16,490 nt of DNA from Lentisphaera sp. (GTDB lineage: Bacteria > Verrucomicrobiota > Lentisphaeria > Victivallales > GWF2-50-93). Each line of letters starts with the position of its first letter. The stretch's first letter is position 1. The notes beneath the pieces are model-generated. The model was not told the origin of the DNA. It did not search any database and was given only the letters and a program-made list of their open reading frames with translations. The translations under genes and the position numbers were made by a program. The stretch lies in contig DYMC01000029.1 in NCBI GenBank assembly GCA_020721745.1, positions 1 to 16,490 on the forward strand. Direction: 5' to 3'. This document shows, piece by piece, positions 1 to 6,345 of this stretch.

Positions 1-22
1 CTAGTGCCATGCACCGCAGGCT

Positions 23-1525
23 TCAGTTCTCCGCAAAGTAGTTCGGGGCATCCTTTATTATCTTTATGTCGTGCGGATGCGCCTCGCGCAATCCCGCGGA
101 ACTAACCTTCACGAACTCGGCGTTCCGCCTCAGATCGGGCACGGTCCTGGCACCACAGTATCCCATCGTGTAGCGGAGACCACCCACAAACTGGTGTATC
201 ACATCCGCGACAGCCCCGCGGAAGAGAACAAGCCCCTCTATCCCCTGCGGCACGAGATGCTTCTCGTCGGATACATCCCTCTGCCCATATCTCTCACGGC
301 TGCCCTTCGAACCCTTCATCGCCTCCAGGCTTCCCATGCCCCTGTAGACCACATACGTGCGGCCCTGATGGATTATCTTCTCCCCCGGGCTCTCCTGAGT
401 CCCGGCAAGCATCGAGCCCATCATCAAAGACGATGCCCCGACCGCAAGCCCCTTGCCTATGTCGCCAGATTGCTTCACTCCCCCGTCGGCGATTATCGGA
501 ACCTCGTCGCCAATCGCCTTCGCCACATTGAAGATCGCCGTCAGCTGCGGTGTCCCCACCCCGGCGACAACGCGCGTCGTGCATATCGAGCCGGGACCGA
601 TGCCAACCTTCACCGCATCCGCTCCAGCGTCAACAAGAGCCCTGCCTGCCTCCCCGGTCGCGATGTTCCCGGCGACAACATCAACGGAATCCCCGTATCT
701 GGCCTTGAGCATCTTCACTGTCTCTATCACGCCTTTCGTGTGGCCATGGGCCGTGTCTATGACAAAGGCGTCAACCTTCGCCTTGAAAAGCTCCTCGGCC
801 CTCTCCTCGTCGTGCGGAGATATCGCCGCCGCCACCCTCAGCCTGTGCTCCTTGTCCCTGTTGTAGTATGGCTCGATGTTCTCGATAAGCGTCTTCACAT
901 CGTGGAAGCTGTAAAGCCCGGTCAGCTTCCCGTTCTTGTCTACAATCGGAAGCTTGCCCACCTTGTTGTTCATCATTATCTTGAACGCCTCGACCAGCGT
1001 CGTGTTCTCCGGGGCGGTGACCAGATTCCTAGTCATTATCTCCGAAAGCCTGATGCTGTAGTCCGACAGAAACTTGATGTCGCGGGAGGTTACTATGCCC
1101 TTCAGCATCCTGCCGGCGTCCACTATGGGAAACCCCGAAAACGAATACTTGTTCCTCTCCTTGATCTCGATCATCTGCGAAACCGTCTGTTCCGGATGAA
1201 AGACAACAGGCTCGCTTATCAGACCGTTGAGATAGTGCTTCACCGTCCTGACCTCCTCGGCCTGCCTGTCAACACCCAGATTCTTGTGAATCACACCGAT
1301 TCCGCCGATCGTCGCCATCGCTATCGCCATCTTCGACTCGGTGACGGTGTCCATCGCCGCGCTCGCAAAAGGCACGTAGAGGCTTATCCTGCGGGAGAAC
1401 CTGCTCGACACGTCCGCCTGCTCGGGAAGAATGTCGGAATATTTCACCACAAGGGACACGTCGTCAAACGTCAACCCCTCGAACCTGTAGAACTCCATCA
1501 CCCTGGATATATCTTCGTTCAGCAT
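23..1525 (-). CDS. guaB: Inosine-5'-monophosphate dehydrogenase (IMPDH)
   Basis: Cytosolic enzyme that oxidises IMP to XMP with NAD+, the committed step of guanine nucleotide synthesis. The 500-residue product matches the usual IMPDH length of about 490. It opens with the family-typical stretch YRFEGLTFDDVSLV. Two CBS domains follow at roughly residues 105-225 (for example NKYSFSGFPIVD and NKVGKLPIVDKNGKLTGL). The barrel then resumes with the IMP-binding loop GIGPGSICTTR, whose catalytic Cys is residue 315. The flap and active-site segments YRGMGSLEAMKGS, RYGQ and VPQGIEG are present. I chose the ATG at 1525 because a purine-rich GGAGGGGAG lies just upstream and homology begins there; an in-frame ATG at 1498 is a plausible alternative, while extension to 1702 has no homology and would cross the antisense moxR remnant. 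The gene appears monocistronic and ends 22 bases from the window edge. Identification is very secure. Confidence 0.97.
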   Translation of the reverse strand: MLNEDISRVMEFYRFEGLTFDDVSLVVKYSDILPEQADVSSRFSRRISLYVPFASAAMDTVTESKMAIAMATIGGIGVIHKNLGVDRQAEEVRTVKHYLNGLISEPVVFHPEQTVSQMIEIKERNKYSFSGFPIVDAGRMLKGIVTSRDIKFLSDYSIRLSEIMTRNLVTAPENTTLVEAFKIMMNNKVGKLPIVDKNGKLTGLYSFHDVKTLIENIEPYYNRDKEHRLRVAAAISPHDEERAEELFKAKVDAFVIDTAHGHTKGVIETVKMLKARYGDSVDVVAGNIATGEAGRALVDAGADAVKVGIGPGSICTTRVVAGVGTPQLTAIFNVAKAIGDEVPIIADGGVKQSGDIGKGLAVGASSLMMGSMLAGTQESPGEKIIHQGRTYVVYRGMGSLEAMKGSKGSRERYGQRDVSDEKHLVPQGIEGLVLFRGAVADVIHQFVGGLRYTMGYCGARTVPDLRRNAEFVKVSSAGLREAHPHDIKIIKDAPNYFAEN

Positions 1526-1601
1526 TTCAGCCCGCTCCCCTCCGCATTTTGGCGCGTTTTGGCTCCACAAGTTACCATGCCAACAGCAAATGTCAAACAC
1601 C

Positions 1602-1790
1602 ATGCCTCTTGAAAAAAAGCAGAGAACAACATCAAGCGCGTCTTCAAGGGAAAGCCGGAAGTCGCCCGAAACGTCATAATATGCCTCTTCGCCGACGGAC
1701 ACCTCCTCGTCGAGGACATCCCCGGCATCGGCAAGAGCATCCTCGCCCAGGCGCTCGCAAAATCAATACAGGGAACATTCAAGCGGATTC
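1602..1790 (+). pseudogene. 5' remnant of a MoxR-family AAA ATPase gene
   Basis: In the plus-strand frame beginning at 1613 the sequence reads like the N-terminus of a MoxR ATPase: NIKRVFKGKPEVARNVI, then GHLLVEDIPGIGKSILAQAL (Walker A GIGKS at about 1719-1733), then FKRI. In this family FKRI is normally followed by QFTPDLLPSD, but here homology stops abruptly near 1790. The probable original start is the ATG at 1602 (MPLEKK), which is out of frame with the rest by one base at the A7 run 1612-1618; one more A would restore a continuous reading frame. MoxR ATPases are chaperone-like proteins usually encoded next to DUF58 and transglutaminase genes, and the next segment is a transglutaminase remnant. 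The Walker B and sensor regions are missing, so no functional ATPase can be made. The family call rests on my recognition of the motif order. Confidence 0.72.
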
Positions 1791-2540
1791 TCGCCTGGAA
1801 ACTTCAACACCCTGAACGGAAGCTTCGAGATCTACGAATACCACAGCCATGCCTAGACCCAGATCTTCATCGAGGACAAAGGCTGGCTCACTTTCGACGG
1901 CACAGCACCAGGAAACATCGAATCCAGAACAACACCTCCCGTCATCGGAACCATGCAGGCCCCCTTCGGAGACGAATGGAAAATAGCCGCGAACGTACCC
2001 CTCGACAAGGTCGAATTGAAGAAAACGGCCAGGGACATCAAACGCAATCTCTCCGCGATGGCAAGCCTGTTCACGCACGGATTGGACAGCTTCCTCAAAT
2101 GGATGTGCGGTGTCAACGAACTCGCCCTGGCAGGCTCCGTCTCTCCCTCATTCACCACAATCTTCGCCGCACGCAAAGTCCGCGCAAGCATCAGGCGCAG
2201 ACGAAGAATACGCAAATGCATGGAGTTTATAGACCGGCTCCAGTCCCGCGCCATCTCCGCCAAACAGGCCTCCGAAAGAATAGGCATCTGCTGCAGGACG
2301 GTCCGCGAGCTGCTCGACCCCGCCGGACTCGGACGCAAACGCAACATGGAGCTGTTCGACTATGGCGCATCCCTCGAAAAAACAGACCATGGCCTAAGCA
2401 AGGACGTCTGTGCGGTCTTCCTCATCCACTCTAAGGCGAGCCACGGAACAATCCCTCCGGACGAGAGAGACTTCGAAACTTCCCTGCAGAGACTCCTGCA
2501 AATCCGCGACAGGCTCCAGCCCAGACTCGGAATGCCGTAG
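1791..2540 (+). pseudogene. 3' remnant of a TgpA-like transglutaminase gene
   Basis: From about 1791 the plus strand switches frame and reads SPGNFNTLNGSFEIYEYHSHA, stop, TQIFIEDKGWLTFDGTAPG (the residues here are split by the TAG at 1854-1856). This matches the end of a bacterial transglutaminase core, where the His-Ala-Trp motif is followed by VEV..., GWV and FD.TP. The stop codon falls exactly where the conserved Trp (TGG) should be. The catalytic His and Asp are still recognisable but the Cys-containing half is absent. The rest of the frame stays open to 2540 and holds a basic stretch (RRRRRIRK), with no clear membrane helix. An ATG at 1953 opens 195 in-frame codons, so a short protein could still be made, but nothing suggests it has a function. 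I read this as the tail of the transglutaminase gene of a moxR-DUF58-transglutaminase operon, joined by deletion to the moxR head. Confidence 0.7.
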
Positions 2541-2573
2541 GTAAATATTCACTGAACTCTTACTGCCGCAGGC

Positions 2574-4424
2574 TCACCCGGCAAGTGCCTTGCCAATCCT
2601 GTCGGCCATCGCTTCAGGTGTCAAACCGTGCGCGGAACGGATTTCAGACGGGCTCCCGTGCTGGATTATCCCCTCGCCCCAGCCAAAGGACAGCAATCCA
2701 GCTCCAGCCCCGCCCGGCAGATTCTCGCGGACAGCCGAGGCAAGCCCCCCGGAAAGGCAGTTGTCCTCGACCGTCACAATCAATCTCCTGCCAGCATCAT
2801 CCGACAGCATCGCCACGTCAAGCGGCTTGATGAAACGGACATTGACCACCCTCGCGGAGACCCCCCTCCGATCGAGGATTTCCGCCGTCTTCATCGCCGT
2901 CAGCGACTCCCTGCCCATGCCCCAGATGGAGACCTCCTTCCCCTCGCGGAGAACCTGCCCGCGCCCCCATTCGACTTCAGGGCATTCCGCAAAGTCGCCC
3001 GCATCGCCCCTCGGATAGCGGATCACGCACGGAACCCTCCTGGCATGCGCCGCGACCATCATCCTGCGAAGTTCGCGCGCGTCCTTCGGGCATAGTATCG
3101 AAAGCCCCGGAATCCCGCGGAGAAACGCCAGATCGTATATCCCATGGTGCGTCGGACCATCCTCCACTATCCCGGCCCTGTCGGCGCAGATTATCACCGG
3201 CAGGTTCTGAAGGCACACGTCGTGGTAGATGTAGTCCAGCGACCTTTGCAGAAATGTAGCGTAGATCGAGACGAAGGGAGCCAACCCGCACTTTGCCATG
3301 CCGGCCGCGAACACAACGGCATGCTCCTCCGCTATCCCCACATCAAAGAACCTGTCCGGAAACTCCTCCGCGAATTTCGCAAGCCCGGTCCCGCTCTTCA
3401 TCGCGGCACTTATCGCCACGATGTCGCCCTCCGCGCGGGCCATCTCGGCGATCTGCGAGCCAAAAACCCCGGAGAAGGACTTCTCCGCACCGCCATTGAG
3501 CTTCTCTCCTGTCGCCGGATCGAACGGCGGAAGACCGTGGAACTTCTCGGGCATCTTCTCGGCATACTCGTATCCTCTCCCCTTCTCGGTCACAAGATGG
3601 ACCAGCACCGGAGTCTCGAAGCTCTTCACCGCGTTGAACGCACGTATCATCTCATCCAAATCGTGCCCGTCTATCGGGCCCATGTATCTTATCCCCAGCT
3701 CCTCGAAGAAGACACCCGGCACTATAACGCTCTTGACCGCCTCCTCGAGACGGCCTATGCCCTTCACGATTCCTCGGCCGACGCCGGGTATCCCCAGTAT
3801 TGCGCTCCGTGCGAGCGCCTTCAGCCTGTTGTATCCCTGGGTGGATATGAGCCTGTTCAGGGATCGCGAGATGGCACCCACGTTCGAGGAGATGGACATC
3901 TTGTTGTCGTTGAGCACTATGATGAAATTCTTCGTGATGCCGGATATGTTGTTCAGCGCCTCCAGGCTGCTTCCGCATGTGAGCGAGCCGTCGCCGATCA
4001 CGGCCACGACCTTTTCATCCCCCCCCTTCAAGTCCCTCGACGCGGCGAAGCCCAGCGCGGCGGACAGCGCCGTCCCCGCGTGCCCGGCTATGAAGCAGTC
4101 ATGCTCGGATTCGCTCCCCGACGGGAACCCGGAGCAGCCCCCGAATCTGCGCAGAGACCTGAAAAACTCCCTCCTGCCGGTGACTATCTTGTGCGCGTAG
4201 GCCTGATGCCCGACATCCCAGACGATCTTGTCGCGCGGCGAGTCGAAGGTCTTGTGGAGGGCAAGCGTCAGATCCACCGCCCCAAGGCTCGGCGCGAGAT
4301 GACCGCCATTCTCCGACACGACCTCGACTATCAGCCCGCGGATTTCCTCCGCAAGACAGGCAAGCTCCGGAATCGAAAGCCTCCTCACATCCTCCGGCGA
4401 GTTGATTCTACCAAGTAACTTCAC
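2574..4424 (-). CDS. dxs: 1-deoxy-D-xylulose-5-phosphate synthase (DXS)
   Basis: Thiamine diphosphate enzyme that condenses pyruvate and glyceraldehyde 3-phosphate, the first step of the MEP pathway to isoprenoids; it also supplies thiamine and pyridoxal synthesis. The 616-residue length is typical. Visible landmarks: N-terminal LLGRINSPEDV, GGHLAPSLGAVDLT (His42), DVGHQAYAHK (His73), GHAGTALSAALG (His115), the ThDP/Mg motif GDGSLTC...ALNN with LNDNKMS (residues 144-178), catalytic Glu366 in DVGIAEEHAV, and DRAGIVEDGPTHHG. Compared with the DXS sequences I know, GHAGT replaces the more usual GHSST/GHAST and one Gly appears missing in DRAGIV-EDG. The start is a GTG; homology begins right there and upstream lies an unrelated overlapping frame (a beta-mannosidase stub ending at 4408). 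No strong Shine-Dalgarno sequence precedes the GTG, only GGGG in TATGGGGCATC. The function is secure. Confidence 0.97.
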   Translation of the reverse strand: MKLLGRINSPEDVRRLSIPELACLAEEIRGLIVEVVSENGGHLAPSLGAVDLTLALHKTFDSPRDKIVWDVGHQAYAHKIVTGRREFFRSLRRFGGCSGFPSGSESEHDCFIAGHAGTALSAALGFAASRDLKGGDEKVVAVIGDGSLTCGSSLEALNNISGITKNFIIVLNDNKMSISSNVGAISRSLNRLISTQGYNRLKALARSAILGIPGVGRGIVKGIGRLEEAVKSVIVPGVFFEELGIRYMGPIDGHDLDEMIRAFNAVKSFETPVLVHLVTEKGRGYEYAEKMPEKFHGLPPFDPATGEKLNGGAEKSFSGVFGSQIAEMARAEGDIVAISAAMKSGTGLAKFAEEFPDRFFDVGIAEEHAVVFAAGMAKCGLAPFVSIYATFLQRSLDYIYHDVCLQNLPVIICADRAGIVEDGPTHHGIYDLAFLRGIPGLSILCPKDARELRRMMVAAHARRVPCVIRYPRGDAGDFAECPEVEWGRGQVLREGKEVSIWGMGRESLTAMKTAEILDRRGVSARVVNVRFIKPLDVAMLSDDAGRRLIVTVEDNCLSGGLASAVRENLPGGAGAGLLSFGWGEGIIQHGSPSEIRSAHGLTPEAMADRIGKALAG

Positions 4425-4629
4425 GATGCCCCATATAGTTCATTGATGGAAATGCTCCTGCAAAACGGTAGAACGGTTCATCCACCTTCCCAAGCCTTAT
4501 CAGATCGTTGTGGACGACACCGGGAACCGTCGCTTTCAATTTCACGACGGAAGGTCCGGGGCCTTCGAGTTTCACGACATTCCATGTTCCGCAAAGATCA
4601 AGACTTTCAATAGCCGTATTTTTCCCCAC
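4408..4629 (-). pseudogene. N-terminal stub of a GH2 beta-mannosidase gene
   Basis: A 73-codon frame with a GTG start, preceded by a strong GAGGAGG four bases upstream. The product begins with ESLDLCGTWNVVKLEGPGP and continues with KATVPGVVHNDLIRLGKVDEPFYR, the hallmark N-terminal beta-sandwich start of family 2 beta-mannosidases (family pattern: L.G.W, ATVPG.VH.DL...G.I.DPFY). A complete enzyme has about 800 residues or more, so only the first tenth remains. The frame ends at a TAG 17 bases inside dxs. It is either decaying debris or a short leader frame now coupled to dxs. The catalytic domain is absent, so it has no glycosidase activity. Confidence 0.7.
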
Positions 4630-4667
4630 ATGTCCTCCTCTATTCTGTTCCGGGCAACAAGCACAGG

Positions 4668-4695
4668 AAAATATAAATCATTCCCGGAAATGCAA
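4668..4695 (-). promoter_or_regulatory. Possible promoter for the mannosidase stub and dxs
   Basis: On the minus strand TTGCAT (4690-4695) and TATTTT (4668-4673) are separated by 16 bases, a plausible sigma70 pair lying about 40 bases upstream of the GAGGAGG/GTG of the stub that runs into dxs. A perfect TTGACA (4707-4712) lies slightly further upstream but has no -10 at proper spacing. This is motif matching only; an AT-rich patch in a GC-rich region is the main support. Confidence 0.3.
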
Positions 4696-4753
4696 ACGGC
4701 GGAGCTGTCAATCCATCCACTTCTCCTCCGGAGAATGACGGAGCCCGCAAGCG

Positions 4754-4854
4754 CTTTGCGCCGTCCCATCAAGTACTTTGCGCCGTCCCGGCGCAAAGAT
4801 GTTTGCGCGGAGCCCCGTCTCCGCCTGCGGCTACGCCGCCGCATGCCGCGCAAA
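4754..4854. repeat. Structured repeat cluster with competing hairpins
   Basis: The 250-base gap between the glycosylase gene and the mannosidase stub holds a compact set of repeats. CTTTGCGCCGTCCC occurs twice in direct orientation (4754-4767 and 4776-4789). The second copy forms a perfect 9-bp stem with GGCGCAAAG (4776-4784 with 4790-4798, loop GTCCC). The GCGCAAA part of that arm can instead pair with TTTGCGC at 4802-4808. The latter, as TTTGCGCGG (4802-4810), can also pair with CCGCGCAAA at 4846-4854. No U-tract follows on either strand, so it is not a classic terminator. It resembles a REP-type extragenic palindromic element. Confidence 0.65.
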
Positions 4855-4885
4855 CTACCGGCATTCCGCCTGGGCACGAATCGGC

Positions 4886-5647
4886 TCAGCCCTTCAAACT
4901 TTTCTTCAGAGGACATCCTGCCGCGCATCCTTTTTTCCTGCAGAACTCCTTTCCAACCCTGACAATGAGCGCGTGGTATTCATTGAAGAGCCGGGCATCA
5001 GGAGGCAGGGACTTCGTGAATATCTCCTGGATTTCATCGTATGGCGTCTCATACTGAATCCCAAAATGCCGCGATACGATTCTGCGCGTGTATGCATCTA
5101 TCACAAATATCGGAATGTCAAACGAATATAGCAGGATGCTGTCCGCCGTCTCCCTGCCAATGCCATTCACCGAAAGCAGCGAATTTCGCAGGAAGAGAGC
5201 CCCCTTGCCTTCCTGGATAGGCCTGTCGTTGCGGACATTCACGGTCCACCACTTCGCGAGATTTTTCAGACGCAGCGCCTTCATCCGGAAATATCCCGAC
5301 GGCCTTATCGCCTCCTCCAGCCTGCGAATTTCGCAGTCCAATATTTTCCTCGCCGGCAGGAGTCTTTCCCTTTTGAGTTTTGCGATTGCCTTCTCGACAT
5401 TGCCCCAGTTCGTGTTCTGGGTCAGCAGCGCACCCACCGCCACCTCCCAGGGGCTGTCCGCCGGCCACCAGTCCTGCGGACCGAAAAGCCGGTAGAGCTC
5501 GTCGTAGAGACGTTGAATTTGGTTCCCTAATACTTCTGTAATACTCCGGACGTGGAAGTGCGTCCCTCCACTTTTACGCCGACCGTTCGGAGTGGAGGGG
5601 CATGAATGCATGCCCGCAAGAGAAGTTTTGCTTTGGCACCGTTTCAT
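4886..5647 (-). CDS. HhH-GPD DNA glycosylase, endonuclease III-related
   Basis: Base-excision repair glycosylase of the endonuclease III superfamily, 253 residues from the ATG at 5647. Conserved homology starts only around residue 43 (LYDELYRLFGPQDWW), followed by VGALLTQNTNWGNVEKAI (residues 71-88), the helix-hairpin-helix LLSVNGIGRETADSILLY (157-174) and the catalytic Asp184 in FVIDAYTRRI. The Lys used by endonuclease III for beta-lyase chemistry (GVGRKTA) is Glu166 here (GIGRETA), as in the monofunctional MagIII-like 3-methyladenine glycosylases. The C-terminal cysteines (236, 241, 245) give C-x4-C-x3-C rather than the four-Cys iron-sulfur pattern. Its ATG overlaps the stop of the upstream HAD gene (ATGA), implying translational coupling. 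The first 35 residues are encoded partly by a palindrome and look non-native; no other good ATG/GTG/TTG start lies close to the conserved domain except the ATG at 5611. Confidence 0.85.
   Translation of the reverse strand: MKRCQSKTSLAGMHSCPSTPNGRRKSGGTHFHVRSITEVLGNQIQRLYDELYRLFGPQDWWPADSPWEVAVGALLTQNTNWGNVEKAIAKLKRERLLPARKILDCEIRRLEEAIRPSGYFRMKALRLKNLAKWWTVNVRNDRPIQEGKGALFLRNSLLSVNGIGRETADSILLYSFDIPIFVIDAYTRRIVSRHFGIQYETPYDEIQEIFTKSLPPDARLFNEYHALIVRVGKEFCRKKGCAAGCPLKKSLKG
5564..5599. repeat. 9-bp perfect inverted repeat inside the glycosylase 5' end
   Basis: CCCTCCACT (5564-5572) and AGTGGAGGG (5591-5599) are perfect inverted arms around an 18-base spacer. The element lies within codons 17-28 of the glycosylase frame, just before the first conserved residues. 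The adjacent GGACGCACTTCCACGTCC on the minus strand looks like part of the same repeat-like sequence. It is probably a mobile palindromic element that landed at the start of the gene. Confidence 0.6.
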
Positions 5648-6213
5648 TCAAAAATGATCCTGTCGAGAGCAAAAAAGTCCGGAACTGCGAAATTCGCAAT
5701 TTCACCGTAGCGCCTGTTGTTCTCGTTGAGCAGAAGGCATGTGGAGGCGCCAGCGGCTTTTCCACAGTGGATGTCGTGGATGTAGTCCCCGACGACAAGC
5801 GCCCGGGAAGGATGGATCTTCCACTCCCCAAGCATGTGAATCACCGCGCCGGGGTGCGGCTTGAGAAACGGAAATGAACGGTCAACCACGATGTCGAACT
5901 TGAATCCGGTCTTCACCGCAAATTCATCGAAGGAAGAGCGCGAATTCCGCGTCAAAAGCCCCTTCCTCAGCCCGGCGGAGTCCAGTTTGCGCATGAGCTC
6001 CGGCACACCCGGAGTGAGACGCAGATTCCTCATCGCCTCCTTCTCGTGGCGCTCCACTATCTCCCAGGCCCTTCCACGCGCCTCGACAGGAAGCATGTTG
6101 ATTCCGTCAATGATGTCCTCATCTTGACATCCTATCTCCTCGCGCAGCTTCGCGAAGTCTATCGCCGGAATCGTCAGCGTCCCGTCCATGTCGAATATCA
6201 CCGCCTCAAACAT
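5644..6213 (-). CDS. HAD-superfamily hydrolase (phosphoglycolate phosphatase-like)
   Basis: A 189-residue cytosolic haloacid dehalogenase-type phosphatase. All four motifs are visible: motif I FDMDGTLT (nucleophile Asp8, acid Asp10), motif II Thr88 in GLLTRNS, motif III Lys118 in FLKPHPG, and motif IV VVGDYIHDI (Asp143, Asp147). The helical cap of about 60 residues between motifs I and II (residues 15-75) is of the small C1 type seen in phosphoglycolate phosphatase and related enzymes. The substrate cannot be read from sequence. I chose the second ATG of ATGATG (6213) because GGGAG lies about six bases upstream and homology begins with FEAVIFDMDGT; the frame is open further upstream but without homology. 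Its stop overlaps the glycosylase ATG by four bases, so the two form an operon. Divergent from mnmA with about 130 bases between. Confidence 0.87.
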   Translation of the reverse strand: MFEAVIFDMDGTLTIPAIDFAKLREEIGCQDEDIIDGINMLPVEARGRAWEIVERHEKEAMRNLRLTPGVPELMRKLDSAGLRKGLLTRNSRSSFDEFAVKTGFKFDIVVDRSFPFLKPHPGAVIHMLGEWKIHPSRALVVGDYIHDIHCGKAAGASTCLLLNENNRRYGEIANFAVPDFFALDRIIFE

Positions 6214-6345
6214 CATCGCTCCCGAGTATGGATTCACCCGATTCCGCCAAATATACATCCATGCAGCGGCGCTTCCAGCGGCAAAAGATAGCCCGCCGCA
6301 TCTGGCATTTTCAAAATCAAAAATCAGGTGTATCGGTATGGAACG

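Noticed and set aside
71..1612. Long plus-strand open frame (513 codons) opposite guaB
   Set aside because: It is antisense to a fully conserved IMPDH gene, its product is Arg/His/Leu-rich without any domain, and GC-rich third positions create such shadows.
1854..1856. UAG recoding as Trp or a special amino acid in the transglutaminase frame
   Set aside because: The same locus has a frameshift and a large deletion, and other genes in the window show no internal TAG, so a plain nonsense mutation is the simpler reading.
3144..4418. 424-codon plus-strand frame opposite dxs
   Set aside because: Same reason: dxs is intact and recognisable throughout; the antisense product has no motif.
4776..4798. 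Rho-independent terminator for the glycosylase operon
   Set aside because: The stem is perfect but no run of T follows on the minus strand (TACTTGATGG follows) or on the plus strand.
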